A DNA stretch of 35,519 bases from Cellulomonas sp. ACRRI (GTDB lineage Bacteria; Actinomycetota; Actinomycetes; Actinomycetales; Cellulomonadaceae): positions 1 to 35,519 of the forward strand of contig NZ_JAKRMS010000027.1 in NCBI RefSeq assembly GCF_022346185.1, written 5' to 3'. The notes below the pieces were generated by a model that was given only the letters and a program-made list of their open reading frames with translations, was not told the DNA's origin and did not search any database. Shown here one piece after another: positions 16,304 to 23,126 of this stretch. The number at the start of each line of letters is the position of its first letter. Within the stretch, counting starts at the first letter, position 1. Position numbers and translations under genes: made by a program.

Positions 16304-17264
16304 GGCCCTGCTCCTTCCGGCGAGCGGTGGTCAGCACCTGGAACACGACGGCGACCACGATGATGAGCGCGAAGTAGATGTACGACATGGCCGACGCGTA
16401 GCCCATGCGGTACCCGGTGAACCCGGTGTCGTAGATGTACTGCAGGATCGGGCGGGTGACGCCGTTCGGCCCGCTGCCGCCGTTGAAGGCGATGAACATC
16501 TGGTCGAACACCTTCAGCGACGCCAGGATCTGCAGGATCGTGACCAGCACGGTGGTCGCCCGGACCTGCGGCAGCGTGATGGACCACAGCCGGCGCCAGG
16601 CGCCCGCGCCGTCCAGGGCCGCGGCCTCGTACATCTGGTCCGGGATCGCCTGCAGCGCCGACAGGTACAGCAGGAAGTTGAAGCCGACCGTCCACCACAG
16701 GGTGAGCAGGGCCATCGACCACATGGCCACGTTCGGGTCCGTCAGCCAGCCGACCTTCTCCAGCCCCAGCCGGTCGAGCCAGTAGTTGAAGAAGCCGATC
16801 TCCGGCTGGTAGAGCCAGACCCAGATCTGCACGACGACCGCGACCGGCAGCATGTACGGCGCGAAGAACGCGAGCCGCCACAGCCACTGGCCGGGCAGGC
16901 CGGTGTAGACCAGCAGCGCCATGGCCAGCGCGATCACGACGAGCGGGATCGTGCTCATCAGCGTGAAGACCACGGTGTTGCCGAGGGTGGACCACATGGT
17001 CGCGTCGCCGAAGGCCTCGGCGTAGTTGTCGAGGCCGATCCAGCCGCCGTTGCCCATGAGGGACTGCTCGGTGAAGCTCAGGCCGAGGCCCCAGAGCGTC
17101 GGGACGACCAGGAACAGCACCGCGACGACGACGAACGGGATGACGAACGGCCAGCCGCTGCCCTCGCGGCGGCTGCGGCCGCGGCGCGGGGTGCGCGGGA
17201 GGTCGGGGGTGCGCGGGGGCGCGGCGGCCGCCTGCGACTGGGACGGGGTGGTGAGTGCGCTCAT
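16293..17264 (-). CDS. Carbohydrate ABC transporter permease, MalF type (CUT1)
   Basis: This 323-aa permease has a cytoplasmic N-terminal tail of about 35 residues rich in Arg and Pro. Its first span starts at WPFVIPFVVVAVLFLVV near residue 38, about five further spans follow, and the EAA loop EAAALDGAGAWRRLWSITLP is near residue 220. It pairs with the MalG-type subunit encoded immediately downstream, whose start it overlaps by 11 bases. The upstream neighbour, 16 bases away, is the solute-binding lipoprotein, so the three form one importer. Control is probably by the LacI repressor encoded at 14180-15250. Confidence 0.92.
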   Translation of the reverse strand: MSALTTPSQSQAAAAPPRTPDLPRTPRRGRSRREGSGWPFVIPFVVVAVLFLVVPTLWGLGLSFTEQSLMGNGGWIGLDNYAEAFGDATMWSTLGNTVVFTLMSTIPLVVIALAMALLVYTGLPGQWLWRLAFFAPYMLPVAVVVQIWVWLYQPEIGFFNYWLDRLGLEKVGWLTDPNVAMWSMALLTLWWTVGFNFLLYLSALQAIPDQMYEAAALDGAGAWRRLWSITLPQVRATTVLVTILQILASLKVFDQMFIAFNGGSGPNGVTRPILQYIYDTGFTGYRMGYASAMSYIYFALIIVVAVVFQVLTTARRKEQGRGR

Positions 17265-17280
17265 GGCTGCGGTCCCTCCG

Positions 17281-18627
17281 TCAGGCCGGCGGCTTGGTCT
17301 GCAGGGCGGCGTCGAGGCTGCCGATCAGCCGGTCCACGGCGGCCTCGGGGGACGACTTGTCGAGCCAGGCGCCCTGGAGCGCCTCGCCGACGCGCGCCTG
17401 GAAGTCCGACCCGGAGCCCGTGAACCAGGCCTGCGGGTCGAAGACGGCCTGGTCGCTCGCCGCCGCGTAGTGCGACTGCGGCACCTTGGCCTGGTACTCG
17501 GCCGACTCGGTGACCTCGCGGTTCGCGGGGATGTGCCCGCCGTCGGACCAGAGCAGCGACTTGTTGAGCATCGCCGCGACCGTCGCGTACGCCGCCTCGC
17601 GCCGCTCGGGGTCCAGGTTGACCTGGTGCGGCAGCACGAACACGTGCGAGTCGCCGTACGTCGCGGGCGTGCCGAAGATGTTCGGCATGGGCATGGCGTC
17701 CACGTCGACGCCCGCCGTCAGGAACGACTGCAGCTCCCAGTTGCCGTTGAAGCACATCCCGACGCGGCCGGTGGAGAAGTTCGCGACGGCCGACGGGTAG
17801 TCGGAGTTCGCGATCGCCACCGTGTCGTCGAGCCAGGACTGCACCCAGCTGACCGACTCGACCAGCGCGTCCCGGTCGACCTGCGCGGCCTCGCCCGGGT
17901 TGAGCACGACCTCGCTGCCGGTCTGCGCGTACAGGCCCCAGAGCATCCGGGACATCTGCGCGCCGTCGCCGGTGTACCCGTAGCCGACGCCCGCGTACCC
18001 GGTGACCTCCGCCATGGCGCGGCCGGCCTCGATGAAGCCGTCCGGCGAGTCGACGCCGACGAGCTTCCCGTCCGGACCCAGCAGCCCGGCCTGGTCGGCC
18101 AGCCCCCGGTCGAAGAACAGCAGGAAGGCGTGGAAGTCGAGCGGGACGGCCCAGAGCTTCCCGTCGATCGTGGCCCGGTCCCACAGCGCCGGCGGGAACA
18201 TGTCCTGCGTGACGCCGTGCTCGGCGAGCAGGTCCAGGTCCCACGGGTCGAGGACCCCGCCCGGGACCCAGCCGGCCACCCGGGTCAGGTGCATGACCGC
18301 CAGGTCCGGCGCGCGGCCGCCCACCGAGGCCATGACGAGCTTGGTGTAGTACGGCGCGCCCCAGGTGAGGACCACCGGGTCGATCCCGATCGCCGGGTTC
18401 TCGTCCTGCACCTCGGTCATCATCTGCTGGAAGATGCCGCCGTCACCGCCGGTGAACAGGTGCCACAGCTGGATCCGGGTCTGCCCCGACGCCGCCGCGG
18501 CGTCGCCGCCGCACCCGCTCAGCGCCCAGGCCGCACCGAGGGCACCGGCCCCCGCCACGGCCCCCCGGAGCACGGACCGGCGGCTCAACGCCGCACGCTC
18601 CGGACCCCCGCGAGCTCCTGAGATCAT
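17281..18627 (-). CDS. Tat-type lipoprotein, extracellular sugar-binding protein (CUT1)
   Basis: This 448-aa family 1 solute-binding protein captures sugar outside the membrane for the two downstream permeases. The N-terminus has a twin-arginine motif (SRRSVLRG, residues 15-22), a hydrophobic stretch, and a lipobox ending ALSGC with Cys39 as the lipidated residue, so it is probably exported folded by Tat. The mature part begins with RIQLWHLFTGGDGG, typical of the family. The ATG at 18627 was chosen over the upstream ATG at 18657 because GGGAGGTCGAGG precedes it. The ligand cannot be predicted with confidence; an oligosaccharide is likely for CUT1. Confidence 0.92.
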   Translation of the reverse strand: MISGARGGPERAALSRRSVLRGAVAGAGALGAAWALSGCGGDAAAASGQTRIQLWHLFTGGDGGIFQQMMTEVQDENPAIGIDPVVLTWGAPYYTKLVMASVGGRAPDLAVMHLTRVAGWVPGGVLDPWDLDLLAEHGVTQDMFPPALWDRATIDGKLWAVPLDFHAFLLFFDRGLADQAGLLGPDGKLVGVDSPDGFIEAGRAMAEVTGYAGVGYGYTGDGAQMSRMLWGLYAQTGSEVVLNPGEAAQVDRDALVESVSWVQSWLDDTVAIANSDYPSAVANFSTGRVGMCFNGNWELQSFLTAGVDVDAMPMPNIFGTPATYGDSHVFVLPHQVNLDPERREAAYATVAAMLNKSLLWSDGGHIPANREVTESAEYQAKVPQSHYAAASDQAVFDPQAWFTGSGSDFQARVGEALQGAWLDKSSPEAAVDRLIGSLDAALQTKPPA

Positions 18628-18747
18628 CCTCGACCTCCCGCCTCCACGGGCGCGCACGGCACCCGTGGGTTTTCATCGTTGAAGAACCGCTCGGCAGTGA
18701 ATCAGGACGGGACAAACCCCGTCAAGAGGTGACGATCCACCCAGGTG

Positions 18748-18759
18748 TGCCACGTGGCA
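18748..18759. promoter_or_regulatory. Possible LacI-type operator upstream of the CUT1 operon
   Basis: The 12-base perfect palindrome TGCCACGTGGCA, partly extended outward by GTG and CAC, lies 121 bases upstream of the binding-protein gene. A TTGACG -35-like box is at 18725-18720, but no convincing -10 was found. An ACGT-centred palindrome near a LacI-controlled sugar operon is suggestive only; palindromes of this length also arise by chance in GC-rich DNA. Confidence 0.35.
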
Positions 18760-18808
18760 ACACGGCGCGCCGGTCGCGGGGGGGAAGCGGTTCACGAACT
18801 CCGGGGAC

Positions 18809-18845
18809 GACGAGGGGCCCGGCACTCGGTGCCGGGCTCCTCGTC
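18809..18845 (-). terminator. Intrinsic terminator after the bS22 gene
   Basis: 17-base arms (18809-18825 and 18829-18845), with one mismatch that becomes a wobble pair in one strand, surround a 3-base loop, TCG. It begins 27 bases past the bS22 stop and protects the CUT1 promoter region from read-through. Confidence 0.8.
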
Positions 18846-18871
18846 CACGTCGCCGCTCGCGCGGCGGCGGG

Positions 18872-18970
18872 TCACTTCTTGTTGCGACGCTGGTGGCGCG
18901 TCTTGCGCAGCAGCTTGCGGTGCTTCTTCTTCGCCATGCGCTTGCGGCGCTTCTTGATGACGGAGCCCAT
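18872..18970 (-). CDS. Small ribosomal protein bS22 (AURKAIP1/COX24-domain, 32 aa)
   Basis: This 32-residue, extremely basic protein begins [19 protein letters not shown] and ends QRRNKK. It matches the mycobacterial Rv0500B-type protein, identified in mycobacterial ribosome structures as bS22, an extra small-subunit protein near the decoding centre, related to the mitochondrial AURKAIP1/COX24 domain. Half of its residues are Lys or Arg. The ATG at 18970 is preceded by GAGGACCCC. It is preceded on the same strand by the BldC/Rv0500A-like gene, an order also found in mycobacteria. It probably has its own promoter (-10 at 19078-19073) besides read-through, and a terminator follows. It is easily missed because of its size. 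Confidence 0.93.
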   Translation of the reverse strand: MGSVIKKRRKRMAKKKHRKLLRKTRHQRRNKK

Positions 18971-19072
18971 GGGGTCCTCGCTTCCTGTGGCGAGCGCTCG
19001 CAGCGCCCCGCCGGGTCGTGGTCGATCGACGCGCGGCACGACGAACGCCCACGCACGGGAAAGTCCGGCCCT

Positions 19073-19078
19073 ACCTTA
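19073..19078 (-). promoter_or_regulatory. Likely -10 box for the bS22 gene
   Basis: TAAGGT on the minus strand fits the actinobacterial TAnnnT -10 pattern and is identical to the -10 of the upstream regulator gene. No good -35 is visible. A start near 19066 would leave a leader of about 96 bases before the bS22 ATG. Confidence 0.4.
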
Positions 19079-19149
19079 CGCGATCGGCGAGGCCGTCCGC
19101 GACGCGCCGGTGCGCACCCACCCCGGGCGCGACGCGCGGTCGGGGACGA

Positions 19150-19398
19150 TCAGGAGGACAGCCGGCCGGCGCGCGGGCCGTCCTCGCCCGCCTCGCCCTC
19201 GGCCTCCAGGTCCAGCCGGGCGGTCGCGAGGTAGTGGTCGAGCGCGTCCTGGGGCACCCGGAACGAGCGCCCGACGCGGACCGCGGGCATCTCGCCCGAG
19301 TGCAGCAGCCGGTACACCGTCATCTTCGAGACCCGCATGACCTCGGCGACCTCGGCGACGGTGAGGAACCGCACCCGCGGGGGCTGCTCGCTGGTCAT
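19150..19398 (-). CDS. BldC/Rv0500A-like helix-turn-helix DNA-binding protein
   Basis: This 82-aa protein is built around a MerR/excisionase-type winged helix-turn-helix: FLTVAEVAEVMRVSKMTVYR at residues 11-30, then GEMPAVRVGRSFRVP as the wing. The pattern closely follows mycobacterial Rv0500A and, more distantly, the Streptomyces developmental regulator BldC. There is no effector domain, so it probably works by cooperative binding to DNA repeats. A Glu/Gly-rich tail follows residue 60. The ATG at 19398 was chosen over the start at 19452 because the family begins near here and GAGAAGAGCGGCC precedes it. It lies upstream of bS22 on the same strand, an order shared with mycobacteria. Confidence 0.88.
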   Translation of the reverse strand: MTSEQPPRVRFLTVAEVAEVMRVSKMTVYRLLHSGEMPAVRVGRSFRVPQDALDHYLATARLDLEAEGEAGEDGPRAGRLSS

Positions 19399-19467
19399 GG
19401 CCGCTCTTCTCGCTCGTGCGCGCACGACCGGTGCGCGGGACTGGCTGCACACAGGTGCCGCGACGAC

Positions 19468-19496
19468 ACCTTAGAGCCTGCTGAGGCTGGTGTGAA
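19468..19496 (-). promoter_or_regulatory. Promoter of the BldC/Rv0500A-like gene
   Basis: Reading leftward, TTCACA (19496-19491) and TAAGGT (19473-19468) are separated by exactly 17 bases, a good housekeeping-sigma match. The spacer holds a short inverted repeat, AGCCT-GCTG-AGGCT (19475-19488), a possible operator. The predicted leader is about 63 bases. Confidence 0.65.
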
Positions 19497-19574
19497 AGGG
19501 GAGACGGGTGGGACCACCCGCCGGGGTGCATCCCCTCGCCCGCCACTCTCCCGCACCCCCTCGCACCGACGCCC

Positions 19575-19647
19575 GCCGAGGGGGTACGGGACACGTCGGG
19601 CGAGTAGTCGGCGACTGCTCGCCCGACGCGTCGGGTACCCCCTCGGC
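19575..19647. terminator. Long imperfect palindrome downstream of acuC
   Basis: 35-base arms (19575-19609 and 19613-19647) with four mismatches surround a 3-base loop, one of the longest hairpins in the window. It starts 34 bases beyond the acuC stop and upstream of the next promoter, which fits a terminator. It shares the core GACACGTCGGGCG with the palindrome at 5471-5523. Confidence 0.75.
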
Positions 19648-19680
19648 GACGGGAGGCGGGCGGGGCGGGGGGCGAGGGCG

Positions 19681-20862
19681 TCAGTCGTGGAGGGGGTCGA
19701 GGCCCAGGTGGGGGAAGGCCGCCGTGCGGGTCGCGCGGATCGCGCGGTCGACGTCGTCCGCCGGGTCGAAGCCGTCCGCCCAGGACCGCCACGCCAGGGT
19801 GGCGCCGTCGGACATGGAGCCCGGCGCCTCCCGGCCGTACAGCGCGACGACCTGGTCCAGCCACGCCTGCGGCATCCGGGTCGCCGGGTCGACCGGGGCG
19901 TGCGCCGCGACCCCGAGCAGGTGCGTCCAGGCCCGCGGCACGACGTCGACGACCGCGTACCCGCCGCCGCCGAGCGCCAGCCACCGCCCGCCGGCCACCT
20001 CGTGCGCGAGGTCGTGCAGCCAGGTCGACACCAGCCGCTGCGCGTCGACCGACACGTCCAGGTCGGCGATCGGGTCCTCGACGTGGGTGTCGCAGCCGTG
20101 CTGGGTGACGAGCACCTGCGGGGCGAACGCCCGGAGCACCGGCGGGACGACCGCGTCGACGGCGCGGAGCCACCCCGCGTCGCCGGTGTGCGACGGAAGC
20201 GCCAGGTTGACCGCGCCGCCGGGCGCGCCGCGGCCGCCGGTCTCGTCGGGGAAGCCGGTGCCGGGGAACAGCGTCGCGCCGCTCTCGTGCACGGACACGG
20301 TGAGCACCCGCGGGTCGTCCCAGAACGCCCGCTGGACCCCGTCGCCGTGGTGGGCGTCGACGTCGACGTACGCGACCCGCTCGGCGCCCGCGGCGAGCAG
20401 CGCGTGGATCGCCACCGCCGCGTCGTTGTACACGCAGAACCCGGCGGCGGCGCCGGGCATCGCGTGGTGCATCCCGCCGAACAGGTTGACCGCGTGGTCC
20501 GCGCGCCCCTCCCACACGGCGAGCGCGGCCTCGCGGCTGCCGGTGACGATCCGCGCCGCCGCCTCGTGCATGTGCGGGAACACCGGGTCGTCCTCGGTGC
20601 CGATGCCGCGGGCCGGGTCGCCGGCGCCGCCCGCGGACGCCCGCCGCACGGCCGCCACGTACTCCGGCTCGTGGACGGTCTCGAGCTCGGCGTCGGTCGC
20701 CGGCTCGGCGCCGACCACCTCGACGCCCGGCCGGTCCAGCAGCCCGAGCGCCCGCGCGAGCCGCACCGTCAGGTCGAGCCGGAGGGGCGCCATCGGGTGC
20801 CCCGGGCCGAAGTCGTAGTCGAGGAGCTCGGGCGTCCACACCACGCGCACCCGGGCCGTCAT
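19681..20862 (-). CDS. acuC: AcuC-family histone deacetylase-like zinc hydrolase
   Basis: This 393-aa cytoplasmic protein belongs to the class I histone deacetylase/AcuC superfamily of zinc-dependent amidohydrolases. It probably removes acetyl groups from lysines of metabolic enzymes, as AcuC does for acetyl-CoA synthetase in Bacillus. Landmarks are FGGMHHAMPG near residue 127 (the active-site His pair), DVDAHHGDG near 165 (zinc ligands Asp and His), FPGTGFPDETG near 195, TQHGCDTHVEDP near 255 (second zinc Asp) and GGGGY near 295 (the tyrosine of the deacetylase site). All catalytic residues look intact. No ribosome binding site precedes the ATG at 20862, and a TAnnnT box ends six bases before it, so the mRNA may be leaderless. 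No acetyl-CoA synthetase or acetyltransferase gene is nearby. Confidence 0.88.
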   Translation of the reverse strand: MTARVRVVWTPELLDYDFGPGHPMAPLRLDLTVRLARALGLLDRPGVEVVGAEPATDAELETVHEPEYVAAVRRASAGGAGDPARGIGTEDDPVFPHMHEAAARIVTGSREAALAVWEGRADHAVNLFGGMHHAMPGAAAGFCVYNDAAVAIHALLAAGAERVAYVDVDAHHGDGVQRAFWDDPRVLTVSVHESGATLFPGTGFPDETGGRGAPGGAVNLALPSHTGDAGWLRAVDAVVPPVLRAFAPQVLVTQHGCDTHVEDPIADLDVSVDAQRLVSTWLHDLAHEVAGGRWLALGGGGYAVVDVVPRAWTHLLGVAAHAPVDPATRMPQAWLDQVVALYGREAPGSMSDGATLAWRSWADGFDPADDVDRAIRATRTAAFPHLGLDPLHD

Positions 20863-20868
20863 GCCCAC

Positions 20869-20874
20869 ACCGTA
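20869..20874 (-). promoter_or_regulatory. -10 box for a probable leaderless acuC transcript
   Basis: TACGGT on the minus strand fits TAnnnT and is followed by six bases (GTGGGC) and then the acuC ATG, so transcription should start at or next to the start codon. No Shine-Dalgarno sequence is present. The -35 region is poor. Confidence 0.5.
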
Positions 20875-20995
20875 GCCGCTGACCAGCCGCACCCACCCGG
20901 TCGTGCCACAGTGGTGCCCCCGCGCGCTCGCACGCACGGGCGCACGCGGCGGCGACCTGCCCCGCGCGCGGGCGCGGTGCACGGCAGGAGGGTGG

Positions 20996-22372
20996 ATGGC
21001 ACGGGGCCTCCCCGGGGTGCTCTGGTCGGGGCGCGAGCTCGTCGACCGGCTGGCCCGCCAGTCCCCCGCCCGGCTGGCGCTGGGCGTGTTCGCCTCGGTG
21101 ATCGCGGTGTTCACCGCGCTGCTGTCCATGCCGTGGGCGACCGCGTCCGGCGAGCGCGCGCCGTTCGTCGACGCGTTCTTCACCGCGACGTCGGCCGTGT
21201 GCGTCACCGGCCTGGTGACCGTGGACACCGGCACGTACTGGTCGACGGCCGGCCAGGTCACCATCCTCGTCGGCATCCAGATCGGCGGCCTGGGCGTCAT
21301 GACCCTGGCGTCGATCCTCGGCCTCGCGGTGTCCCGGCGGATCGGCCTGACCCAGAAGCTGCTCGTCACCTCGGAGACCAAGACCACCCGGCTGGGCGAG
21401 GTCGGCTCCCTGGTGCGGACCGTCATCGTCACGTCGGTGGTGCTGGAGGTCGCGATCGCCCTGGTGCTGATCCCGCGCCTGCGGATGCTCGGCGACGCGT
21501 GGGGCGAGGCGGTCTGGCACGGGGTGTTCTACGCGGTGTCCGCGTTCAACAACGCGGGCTTCATCCCGACGACCGAGGGCCTGGCGCCCTACGCCGCCGA
21601 CTGGTGGGTGCTGCTGCCGATCATCGTCGGCGTGTTCATCGGGTCGCTGGGCTTCCCGGTGATCCTCAACATCGCCCGCACCTGGCGCCGCCCCCGCCGG
21701 TGGAACCTGCACTCCAAGCTGACGTTGACCACCAGCGCGGCGCTCGTCGCGTTCGGCGCGGTCGTCGTCGCGGCGTTCGAGTGGACCAACCCGAGGACCC
21801 TCGGCGGCATCGGCTGGAACGAGACGCTGCTCGCCGCGCTGTTCGCCGGCGTGATGCCGCGGTCCGGCGGGTTCTCCACGGTGAACGTCGCCGACATGCA
21901 CGAGGGCACCTGGCTGCTGAACGACGCGCTGATGTTCGTCGGCGGCGGCTCCGCGTCGACCGCCGGCGGGATCAAGGTGACGACGCTCGCGGTGATGCTG
22001 CTGGCCATCGTCGCGGAGGCCCGCGGCGACCGGGACGTCGAGGCGTACGGCCGCCGGATCCCGCGCGAGGCCCTGCAGGTCGCCATCGCGGTGTCGCTCG
22101 TCAGCGCGACGATCGTCCTCACCGCCTGCCTGTTGCTGCTCGCGATCACCGGGTTGACCCTGGACGTGATCCTGTTCGAGGTGATCTCGGCGTTCGCCAC
22201 CTGCGGGCTGTCGACCGGGATCACCGCCGACCTGCCCGACGCCGGCAAGTACGTGCTCGCCGTGCTCATGTTCATCGGCCGGACCGGCACGATGACGCTC
22301 GCCGCGGCCCTCGCGCTGCGCAGCCGTCGTCGGGTCGTCCGGTTCCCCGAGGAGAGGCCGATCATTGGATGA
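20996..22372 (+). CDS. ktrB: Potassium uptake channel subunit, TrkH/KtrB type
   Basis: This 458-aa membrane protein of the Trk/Ktr/HKT superfamily forms the K+ (or Na+-coupled K+) pathway. Its four M1-P-M2 repeats carry pore-loop glycines in CVTGL (69-73), FNNAGF (about 183), RSGGFS (about 288) and TCGLSTG (about 401). The gating-loop region near the third repeat is rich in small residues (GGGSASTAGG). The ATG at 20996 follows AGGAGG at 20986-20991; the frame is open further upstream but lacks a good site. It overlaps the RCK subunit gene by eight bases, the usual pairing. The length fits KtrB better than the longer proteobacterial TrkH. Confidence 0.93.
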   Translation: MARGLPGVLWSGRELVDRLARQSPARLALGVFASVIAVFTALLSMPWATASGERAPFVDAFFTATSAVCVTGLVTVDTGTYWSTAGQVTILVGIQIGGLGVMTLASILGLAVSRRIGLTQKLLVTSETKTTRLGEVGSLVRTVIVTSVVLEVAIALVLIPRLRMLGDAWGEAVWHGVFYAVSAFNNAGFIPTTEGLAPYAADWWVLLPIIVGVFIGSLGFPVILNIARTWRRPRRWNLHSKLTLTTSAALVAFGAVVVAAFEWTNPRTLGGIGWNETLLAALFAGVMPRSGGFSTVNVADMHEGTWLLNDALMFVGGGSASTAGGIKVTTLAVMLLAIVAEARGDRDVEAYGRRIPREALQVAIAVSLVSATIVLTACLLLLAITGLTLDVILFEVISAFATCGLSTGITADLPDAGKYVLAVLMFIGRTGTMTLAAALALRSRRRVVRFPEERPIIG

Positions 22373-23126
22373 CCTGACCCGCACCGGTGCGACCGGCCTG
22401 GGGCCCCTGCCCGGCGACGAGCGCCGCGGCCGCCGCGGGGAGCGCGCCCCCGACGGCGCGCGCGCGAAGGGCCCCAAGCGCGAGGCCGGCATCCTCGTCA
22501 TCGGCCTCGGCCGGTTCGGCTCGGCGATCGCCGCGACCCTGGACCGGCTCGGCCAGGACGTGCTCGCCGTCGAGCGCGACCCCGACCTGGTCGCGCAGTG
22601 GACCGGGCGCATCCCGCTGGTCGAGGCGGACGCCGCCAACCCCGAGGCGCTCGAGCAGGTCGGCGCGCGGGAGTTCTCCGTGGCCGTCGTGGGCGTGGGG
22701 TCGTACCTGGAGGCGTCGGTGCTCATCACCGGCAACCTGGTCGACATGGGCACGCCGCAGATCTGGGCCAAGGCGATCAGCACCGAGCACGCCCGCATCC
22801 TGCAGCGCATCGGCGCGCACCACGTGGTGCTGCCCGAGGCCGACGCCGGGTCCCGGGTCGCGCACCTGGTGTCCGGCAAGATGCTCGACTACATCGAGGT
22901 CGAGGACGGGTTCACCATCGTCAAGATGAGGCCGCCGCGCGAGACGCAGGGCTTCACGATCGGCCAGTCCAAGATCCGCGAGCGGTACGGGGTCACGGTC
23001 ATCGGCGTGAAGAGCCCGGGCATCGACTTCGTGTACGCGACCCCGGACACCCGGATCGCGGCGAACGACCTGCTGATCGTCTCGGGGCACGCGGAGCTGC
23101 TCGAGCGGTTCGCGGCGCGCCCGTGA
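22365..23126 (+). CDS. ktrA: RCK-domain regulatory subunit, TrkA/KtrA type
   Basis: This 253-aa cytoplasmic gating subunit of the potassium channel has an RCK_N Rossmann domain with ILVIGLGRFGSAIAATL (nucleotide-binding GxGxxG) near residues 44-60 and an acidic strand end at AVERD. An RCK_C-like domain from about residue 170 ends with DLLIVSGHAELLERF. One RCK_N/RCK_C set means KtrA type rather than duplicated TrkA. The start is TTG at 22365, supported by AGGAGAGG at 22350-22357; the nearby ATG is out of frame and closes at once. A charged extension of about 40 residues precedes the Rossmann fold. It overlaps both neighbours. ATP, ADP or NAD(H) control is expected from the family. Confidence 0.9.
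   Translation: MDDLTRTGATGLGPLPGDERRGRRGERAPDGARAKGPKREAGILVIGLGRFGSAIAATLDRLGQDVLAVERDPDLVAQWTGRIPLVEADAANPEALEQVGAREFSVAVVGVGSYLEASVLITGNLVDMGTPQIWAKAISTEHARILQRIGAHHVVLPEADAGSRVAHLVSGKMLDYIEVEDGFTIVKMRPPRETQGFTIGQSKIRERYGVTVIGVKSPGIDFVYATPDTRIAANDLLIVSGHAELLERFAARP

Noticed and set aside
18990..19001. GCGAGCGCTCGC palindrome in the bS22 leader, resembling the LacI core
   Set aside because: Palindromes of 12 bases are frequent by chance in GC-rich DNA. This one lies in a ribosomal protein leader with no sugar link and lacks the TGT/ACA flanks.
19076..22879. A 1267-residue open frame on the minus strand, and other very long open frames antisense to real genes
   Set aside because: They lie opposite well-defined genes, have Arg/Pro/Gly-rich shadow composition and no domain. 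Such frames are expected in DNA of this GC content.
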